Shown here: positions 7,141 to 10,555 of the stretch, piece by piece
Numbering within the stretch: position 1 is the stretch's first letter
How the letters are laid out: every line of letters begins with the position of its first letter
NCBI GenBank assembly: GCA_017458885.1
Contig: JAFSZQ010000121.1
Coordinates: 1 to 10,555, forward strand
Direction: 5' to 3'
DNA from: Oscillospiraceae bacterium
GTDB lineage: Bacteria; Bacillota; Clostridia; Oscillospirales; Oscillospiraceae
Length of the DNA: 10,555 nucleotides
Notes under the pieces: model-generated
Database searches by the model: none
What the model was told of the DNA's origin: nothing
Seen by the model: the letters and a program-made list of their open reading frames with translations, nothing else
Translations under genes and position numbers: made by a program

Positions 7141-7169
7141 TTGCGTCGACGGCGCAAGCGGTTTATAAT
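7141..7169 (+). promoter_or_regulatory. Promoter of the MntA/HepT cassette
   Basis: TTGCGT (7141-7146), a 17-base spacer and a consensus TATAAT (7164-7169). The start would be near 7176, giving a very short leader of about 21 bases to the proposed ATA start, with AAAGGAGG at 7181-7188 almost at the 5' end. Confidence 0.7.
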
Positions 7170-7196
7170 AACATCAGGGGAAAGGAGGCGGTTCGC

Positions 7197-7499
7197 ATAG
7201 CACCTTACACGGTAGACGAAATCAGGCGCATCGTTGCGCCGATCGCAAAGCAGCACGGCGTGCGGAGCGTGTCGTTGTTCGGCTCCTATTCAAAAGGAAC
7301 GGCTTCGGCGAAAAGTGACGTCGATTTGAAGATCGAAAAGGGCGAGCTGCGCTCATTGTTTCAGCTCAGCGGCTTTCGCCTCGCCGTCGAGGACGCGCTT
7401 TGCTTGCCCGTTGATCTGGTGACCAGCGAGGCGTCCGACCCTGACTTTTTGGCGCACATTGCTCAAGAGGAGGTGCTGCTTTATCGAAACGCGGGATGA
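7197..7499 (+). CDS. mntA: MntA-type nucleotidyltransferase antitoxin (minimal nucleotidyltransferase), non-canonical start
   Basis: Minimal nucleotidyltransferase of about 100 residues. In characterised MntA/HepT pairs this enzyme neutralises HepT by adding AMP to a tyrosine. Seen: LFGSYSKG (27-34), Asp41/Asp43 in SDVDL (the GS...DxD signature) and a third acidic residue Asp73 in LPVDLV. I propose the ATA at 7197 as start because AAAGGAGG (7181-7188) lies 8 bases upstream and the resulting N-terminus (APYTVDEIRRIVAPIAKQHG) is a normal first helix for the family. The first ordinary start, GTG 7260, would delete that helix and has no ribosome site. There is no in-frame ATG, GTG or TTG between the argS stop and 7260. 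The gene overlaps the HepT gene and is less GC-rich than argS. Family certain, start uncertain. Confidence 0.85.
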   Translation: MAPYTVDEIRRIVAPIAKQHGVRSVSLFGSYSKGTASAKSDVDLKIEKGELRSLFQLSGFRLAVEDALCLPVDLVTSEASDPDFLAHIAQEEVLLYRNAG

Positions 7500-7827
7500 G
7501 GCGATACTGCGGAAGATCGTCGCATATTGTGTGCGCATTGCCGACAATTTGGAGCGTTATCACCACGACTATGCTGCCTTTGAGACAGACCTTCTCTTTC
7601 AGGATGCCTGTTGTATGTGCATCGTGCAGATCGGTGAACTGGCAGGTCAGTTGTCGAAAGATGTCAAGCAACAAAGCCCTGCGATTCCATGGCGCGTTAT
7701 CAAGGACACACGTAATTTCTACGTTCATGCTTATGGCGCGATCGATCTGTCCTCGGTTTGGGATACACTGAACAAAGACATTCCCGCGTTGCGGGATGCC
7801 TGCAAAGAACTCATGGAAAAAGGATAA
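7483..7827 (+). CDS. hepT: HepT-like HEPN-domain toxin (putative RNase), non-canonical start
   Basis: All-helical HEPN protein of about 114 residues, partner of the adjacent nucleotidyltransferase. The HepT active-site signature R-x4-H-x-Y is intact: RNFYVHAY at 77-84, with Arg77, His82 and Tyr84 (the tyrosine that MntA modifies in studied systems). Also typical are RDEAILRKIVAYC at the N-terminus and QIGELAGQLS mid-protein. The ribosome site AAGAGGAGG (7465-7473) points to ATC 7483, giving the family-like start ETRDEAIL. The only ordinary upstream start is TTG 7459, which precedes this site, has none of its own and would add an odd KRRCCF stretch. Overlap with mntA is 17 bases, so coupling by terminating ribosomes is plausible. 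Family certain, start uncertain. Confidence 0.85.
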   Translation: METRDEAILRKIVAYCVRIADNLERYHHDYAAFETDLLFQDACCMCIVQIGELAGQLSKDVKQQSPAIPWRVIKDTRNFYVHAYGAIDLSSVWDTLNKDIPALRDACKELMEKG

Positions 7828-7830
7828 AGA

Positions 7831-7861
7831 AAAAGAAGCGGGGCTTTGCCCCGCTTCTTTT
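7831..7861 (+). terminator. Bidirectional terminator between hepT and ybaB
   Basis: A perfect 14-bp stem (7831-7844 with 7848-7861) with a TTT loop, A-rich on the left and T-rich on the right. It lies 3 bases after the hepT stop and 7 bases past the ybaB stop on the other strand, and serves both convergent transcripts. Confidence 0.9.
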
Positions 7862-7868
7862 GTCTCCC

Positions 7869-8222
7869 TCAAAACAGCCCCAGCCCGCCGGTCAGCGCGC
7901 TCATGCCCGCGCTCATCGCGTCGTCCGCCTGACGCAGCGCCTCGTTCACCGCCGAGATCACCATGTCCTGCAGCATCTCCACGTCGTCGGGATCGACCGC
8001 CTCGGGCCTGATGGCGAGCGCCGTCAGCTCCTTCTTGCCGCTCACCGTCGCGCTCACCGCGCCGCCGCCGACGCTCGCGGTGAAGGTCTTTTCCTCGACC
8101 TCCTGCTGCTTTTTCGTCAGCTCCTCCTGCATCTTCGCGAGCTGCTGCTGCATCGCCGCCTGCTTCATCGCCGCGCCGCTGCCGTTCGAGAACCCGCGCC
8201 GCGCGCTGTATCCCTTCGCCAT
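7869..8222 (-). CDS. ybaB: YbaB/EbfC family nucleoid-associated protein
   Basis: Small DNA-binding protein of 117 residues. YbaB/EbfC proteins form tweezer-like dimers that bind DNA and are found beside dnaX and recR across bacteria. Seen: a long charged coiled coil (about 18-46: [20 protein letters not shown] and onward), then the family core [26 protein letters not shown] and the helix [18 protein letters not shown]. The first 18 residues ([15 protein letters not shown]) are a Gly/Ser-rich basic extension. The start ATG 8222 has GAGGAGG at 8231-8237, which overlaps the dnaX stop codon 13 bases upstream, so dnaX and ybaB are probably coupled. recR, the usual next gene, is absent; a terminator follows instead. 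Confidence 0.93.
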   Translation of the reverse strand: MAKGYSARRGFSNGSGAAMKQAAMQQQLAKMQEELTKKQQEVEEKTFTASVGGGAVSATVSGKKELTALAIRPEAVDPDDVEMLQDMVISAVNEALRQADDAMSAGMSALTGGLGLF

Positions 8223-8235
8223 GTCCGTATCCTCC

Positions 8236-9861
8236 TCATTTCACGGTAAAGCCGTCGAATTTCCCGCCTGCCTGCAGCAGGTCGCGCATTTTGTCGTGCG
8301 CCTCGCCCTCCGGCTCGCCCACGGTGAAGCGCACCGTCACGGGATGCCCCGCCGCGCCCGCCGTCACCTCGGCGATCGCGCGCGCGGCGTCCGGCGCTTC
8401 GAGCAGATGCTTTTGCTGCTCCGTCGCGCAGTAGACCGTCAGCACGCCGTCCGCGAGCCGTCCCTTCGCCATGCCGATGAAGCCGCGCAGGGCGACGGGC
8501 AGACGGTTCTTGTACTCCTCCAGCAGCCGCGCGAACAGCTCGCCGTCCGCCGCCGCGGGCGCGGGTACAGGCGCGGGCTCGGGCGGAGCCTCCGGTTCAG
8601 GCGCGTTCTCCGCGACCGGCTCGCCGTAGGGCGGCGGCGCGTCGTCCTCCGCTGTAGCGGGTTCCGGTTCCGGTTCCGGCGCGGTCTGCGCCGCGGGGCT
8701 GCTTCGATACGCCGCGCCCGCCGCGAGGCGGTTTTCCAGACGGTCGAGCCGCGCGTTCAGCGCCGTCAGGTCGCCGGAGAGGCTGTCATCGCACAGCCGC
8801 AGGACGCACAGTTCCGCGTCCGTGCGGGCGTTGACGCTGTTTTGCAGCGCCGCCGCGGTCTCCTGCAAAACGGCGCAGAGGCGGATCAGCCGCGCGCCCG
8901 TCGCGTCCTTTTGCAGCGCCGCGAGCGTCTTGCCGTCGTAGCCGCCGCTGAGCAGCGCCGCGCCGCCCTCCGGCGCGGTGGCGGAGATCAGCAGGTCGCG
9001 CGCGAGCGTCGAGAGCTCCCCGAGCACCGCGCCCACGTCCTTGCCGCCGGTGTAGAGCTTATGGAGCAGCAGCAACGCCGCCTTGGCGTCGCGCCGCAGG
9101 ATGAAGCCGAGCAGCTCCGCGGTCTGCACGTTGCCCGCGAGCCCGAGCGTATCCAGCACCCCCTGCGCGTCCACGCTGCCGCCGGCGGCGGAGCACTGGT
9201 CGAGCAGGCTCAGCGCGTCGCGCAGCGCGCCGTCGGCGAGCCGCGCGAGCAGCTCCGCGCCGTCGGGCTTGAGGTCGATGTTTTCCGCCCTCGCCACCTG
9301 TTCGAGCCGCGCCTCGATGTCGCGCGGCAGGATGCGGCGGAACGCGAAACGCTGGCAGCGGGAGAGGATGGTCGCGGGCACCTTGTGCAGCTCCGTCGTC
9401 GCGAGGACGAACATCAGGTGCTCCGGCGGCTCTTCCAATATCTTGAGCAGCGCGTTGAACGCCTCGCGCGTGAGCATGTGCACCTCGTCGATGATGTAGA
9501 CGCGCTTTTTGACCTGCGCGGGGGAGTAGACCGCCTCGTCGCGCAGCGCGCGGACGTTGTCCACGCCGTTGTTGGAGGCGGCGTCCAGCTCCGTCACGTC
9601 GAGGAACGCGCCCGAGTCGATGCCAAGGCACGACGGGCAGGCGTTGCAGGGGTCGCCGTCCTGTGGATTTTCGCAGTTGACGGCTTTGGCGAGGATCTTC
9701 GCGCAGGTGGTCTTGCCCGTGCCGCGCGTGCCGGTGAAGAGGTAGGCGTGGGAAAGCCTGCCCTCGGCGACCTGCCGCCGGAGCGTGGTGGTGATATGCT
9801 CCTGCCCGACCACGTCGGAGAAGGTCTTGGGGCGGTATTTGCGATAGAGCGCCTGATACAC
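8236..9861 (-). CDS. dnaX: DNA polymerase III subunit tau/gamma (clamp-loader ATPase)
   Basis: 541 residues. It is the clamp-loader motor that opens and places the sliding clamp and bridges polymerase and helicase. The start is GTG 9861 (AAGGGGG at 9870-9876, 8-base gap), which gives the family-typical N-terminus [21 protein letters not shown]. Seen: Walker A GTRGTGKT (44-51), four zinc-binding cysteines (63, 72, 75, 78), Walker B YIIDE (122-126), and the SRC motif (167-169) that supplies the trans-acting arginine finger. Domain III ends near residue 385. A Pro/Glu-rich linker (about 400-460) contains a PEPEPEP repeat, followed by a C-terminal domain of about 80 residues. I saw no A-rich slippery sequence that would produce a short gamma form. 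The open frame continues upstream to 10071, but that part is the SRP RNA. Cotranscription with SRP RNA upstream and ybaB downstream is likely. Confidence 0.96.
   Translation of the reverse strand: MYQALYRKYRPKTFSDVVGQEHITTTLRRQVAEGRLSHAYLFTGTRGTGKTTCAKILAKAVNCENPQDGDPCNACPSCLGIDSGAFLDVTELDAASNNGVDNVRALRDEAVYSPAQVKKRVYIIDEVHMLTREAFNALLKILEEPPEHLMFVLATTELHKVPATILSRCQRFAFRRILPRDIEARLEQVARAENIDLKPDGAELLARLADGALRDALSLLDQCSAAGGSVDAQGVLDTLGLAGNVQTAELLGFILRRDAKAALLLLHKLYTGGKDVGAVLGELSTLARDLLISATAPEGGAALLSGGYDGKTLAALQKDATGARLIRLCAVLQETAAALQNSVNARTDAELCVLRLCDDSLSGDLTALNARLDRLENRLAAGAAYRSSPAAQTAPEPEPEPATAEDDAPPPYGEPVAENAPEPEAPPEPAPVPAPAAADGELFARLLEEYKNRLPVALRGFIGMAKGRLADGVLTVYCATEQQKHLLEAPDAARAIAEVTAGAAGHPVTVRFTVGEPEGEAHDKMRDLLQAGGKFDGFTVK
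8660..8679 (-). repeat. Hexanucleotide tandem repeat in the dnaX linker
   Basis: Three perfect copies of GGTTCC (+ strand) plus GG, encoding the Pro-Glu run in the disordered linker of DnaX. The unit is a multiple of three, so gain or loss of copies would change linker length without shifting the frame. Confidence 0.75.
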
Positions 9862-9892
9862 GGAAGCGTCCCCCTTGAATAGAAGAAAAAGA

Positions 9893-10035
9893 AATGCCCT
9901 CCGCAGACTGCCACGGGACCGGCGCCCTTGCGGCGCATGGACGGTCCCGCTGAATGCTGCTCGGTTCCCCGCCTGACATGGTTCACGGGCGACCATCGCG
10001 CAAGACCGGTCCCGCAGCAGTCTGCGGAGGATGTC
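9893..10035 (-). ncRNA. ffs: Signal recognition particle RNA (4.5S-like, no Alu domain)
   Basis: RNA scaffold of the signal recognition particle, which binds Ffh and directs membrane-protein ribosomes to the translocon. On the - strand the core ACCATGTCAGG ... AGCAGCAT (9954-9982) matches the conserved Ffh-binding loops. It closes on a CGG/CCG stem with the expected GGAA tetraloop (9965-9968). The ends pair perfectly over 14 bp (9898-9911 with 10017-10030), and CGGGACCGG further in pairs with CCGGTCCCG, giving one long rod of about 140 bases. The Alu-domain motifs of the larger Bacillus-type RNA are not present. A T-rich run (TTTCTTTTTC) follows the closing stem and can end transcription. The position just before dnaX is conserved in Bacillota. 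Exact ends are estimated from the promoter and stem. Confidence 0.93.
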
Positions 10036-10042
10036 GCTGATT

Positions 10043-10071
10043 ATTTTACTATAGTGGCAGGGAAGTTGCAA
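10043..10071 (-). promoter_or_regulatory. Promoter of the SRP RNA (and probably dnaX-ybaB)
   Basis: On the - strand, TTGCAA (10066-10071), a 17-base spacer and TAAAAT (10043-10048), putting the start near 10036, a few bases before the closing stem of the RNA. A second -10-like TATAGT overlaps but is only 12 bases from the -35. A/T tracts lie upstream. Confidence 0.75.
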
Positions 10072-10103
10072 TAAGAAAATTTGTGTTTTTTGAAAATCGG
10101 GGC

Positions 10104-10132
10104 TTTACAAACCGCGAAAATTGTGGTATGTT
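10104..10132 (+). promoter_or_regulatory. Promoter of tRNA-Ala
   Basis: TTTACA (10104-10109), a 17-base spacer and TATGTT (10127-10132). The start would be near 10139, about 27 bases before the mature tRNA. A/T-rich runs upstream (10071-10098) could act as an UP element. Confidence 0.65.
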
Positions 10133-10165
10133 ACTTGGGCTGACAAGGTTCGGCGAACAGAATAT

Positions 10166-10241
10166 GGGCCTGTAGCTCAGTTGGGAGAGCGTACGGTTCG
10201 CATCCGTAAGGTCGTGGGTTCGAATCCCTTCAGGTCCACCA
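10166..10241 (+). tRNA. tRNA-Ala (anticodon CGC), CCA encoded
   Basis: A complete 76-base cloverleaf. Acceptor GGGCCTG pairs with CAGGTCC and includes G3-U70, the alanine identity pair. The D arm is GCTC/GAGC and the anticodon stem TACGG/CCGTA. The loop TTCGCAT gives anticodon CGC (10199-10201), which reads GCG, a codon favoured in this GC-rich DNA. The T arm is GTGGG-TTCGAAT-CCCTT with a G49-U65 wobble and a U50-U64 mismatch, so it is weaker than usual. Discriminator A73 and CCA (10239-10241) are encoded. Confidence 0.93.
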
Positions 10242-10278
10242 AAAAAGAAACACCGTCTTTTGACGGTGTTTCTTTTTT
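10241..10278 (+). terminator. Terminator of the tRNA-Ala transcript
   Basis: A 17-bp perfect stem (10241-10257 with 10262-10278) around a TTTT loop, with A-rich left and T-rich right arms. It begins on the last base of the tRNA CCA, so the 3' trailer is essentially the hairpin itself. Confidence 0.92.
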
Positions 10279-10305
10279 GCGTTCCCTCCGCTCGACCCCG
10301 CCGCG

Positions 10306-10314
10306 TGCTATAGT
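10306..10314 (+). promoter_or_regulatory. Extended -10 promoter of the recombinase gene
   Basis: TGC-TATAGT fits an extended -10 element. No good -35 is seen at the right spacing. The predicted start near 10321 gives a leader of about 27 bases with the ribosome site AAGGGGTG at 10333-10340. Confidence 0.5.
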
Positions 10315-10341
10315 TTGGCACAAACACAGAGCAAGGGGTGA

Positions 10342-10555
<214 letters not shown>

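Noticed and set aside
7107..7199. Readthrough of the argS stop into mntA (same frame, open up to mntA)
   Set aside because: A consensus promoter and a ribosome site lie in between, and nothing suggests programmed TGA readthrough.
5358..7256. 632-codon open frame antisense to argS
   Set aside because: Low-complexity Arg/Val/Asp-rich translation with no recognisable domain. argS is certain on the + strand.
7963..9882. 639-codon open frame on the + strand over dnaX and ybaB
   Set aside because: Shadow of dnaX and ybaB; Arg/Ala-rich with no motif.
9862..10071. In-frame 70-codon extension of dnaX upstream of GTG 9861
   Set aside because: This stretch is the SRP RNA plus part of its promoter. 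The GTG has a good ribosome site and begins the conserved DnaX N-terminus.

Overview
The window is GC-rich, bacterial and gene-dense. Strong AAGGAGG-type Shine-Dalgarno sites, several TTG/GTG starts, sigma-A-type promoters, a CCA-encoding tRNA and the order SRP RNA - dnaX - ybaB all point to a high-GC member of the Bacillota, most likely Clostridia. No species name can be supported from the sequence alone.

Region 1 (2-4300, + strand): the 3' end of an unidentified gene with its terminator is followed by a four-gene, co-directional set. It encodes a KdpD-like membrane histidine kinase (DUF4118 type, without the KdpD N-terminal domains), a KdpE/OmpR-type response regulator, a duplicated DUF1538-family membrane protein and a tandem PII-like protein. 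Gaps between these genes are 1 to 12 bases. A bidirectional terminator separates the set from a convergent carbamate kinase gene. The simplest reading is a membrane transporter controlled transcriptionally by the two-component pair and post-translationally by the PII-like protein. Its substrate is unknown. The second PII domain has its own internal ribosome binding site and ATG.

Region 2 (4302-7109): carbamate kinase (arcC, - strand) and arginyl-tRNA synthetase (argS, + strand) diverge from a 138-base gap. In it two well-formed promoters on opposite strands overlap.

Region 3 (7141-7861): a MntA/HepT nucleotidyltransferase-HEPN toxin-antitoxin cassette with its own promoter. Neither gene has a canonical start codon where its strong ribosome binding site points (ATA and ATC are found there). 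Its base use is less GC-rich than its neighbours', which suggests acquisition.

Region 4 (7869-10071, - strand): a promoter, the SRP RNA (4.5S-like, no Alu domain), dnaX (GTG start) and ybaB/ebfC. This is the conserved Bacillota neighbourhood, but recR does not follow ybaB.

Region 5 (10104-10555, + strand): tRNA-Ala(CGC) with its own promoter and terminator, then the 5' part of a serine recombinase that runs off the window.
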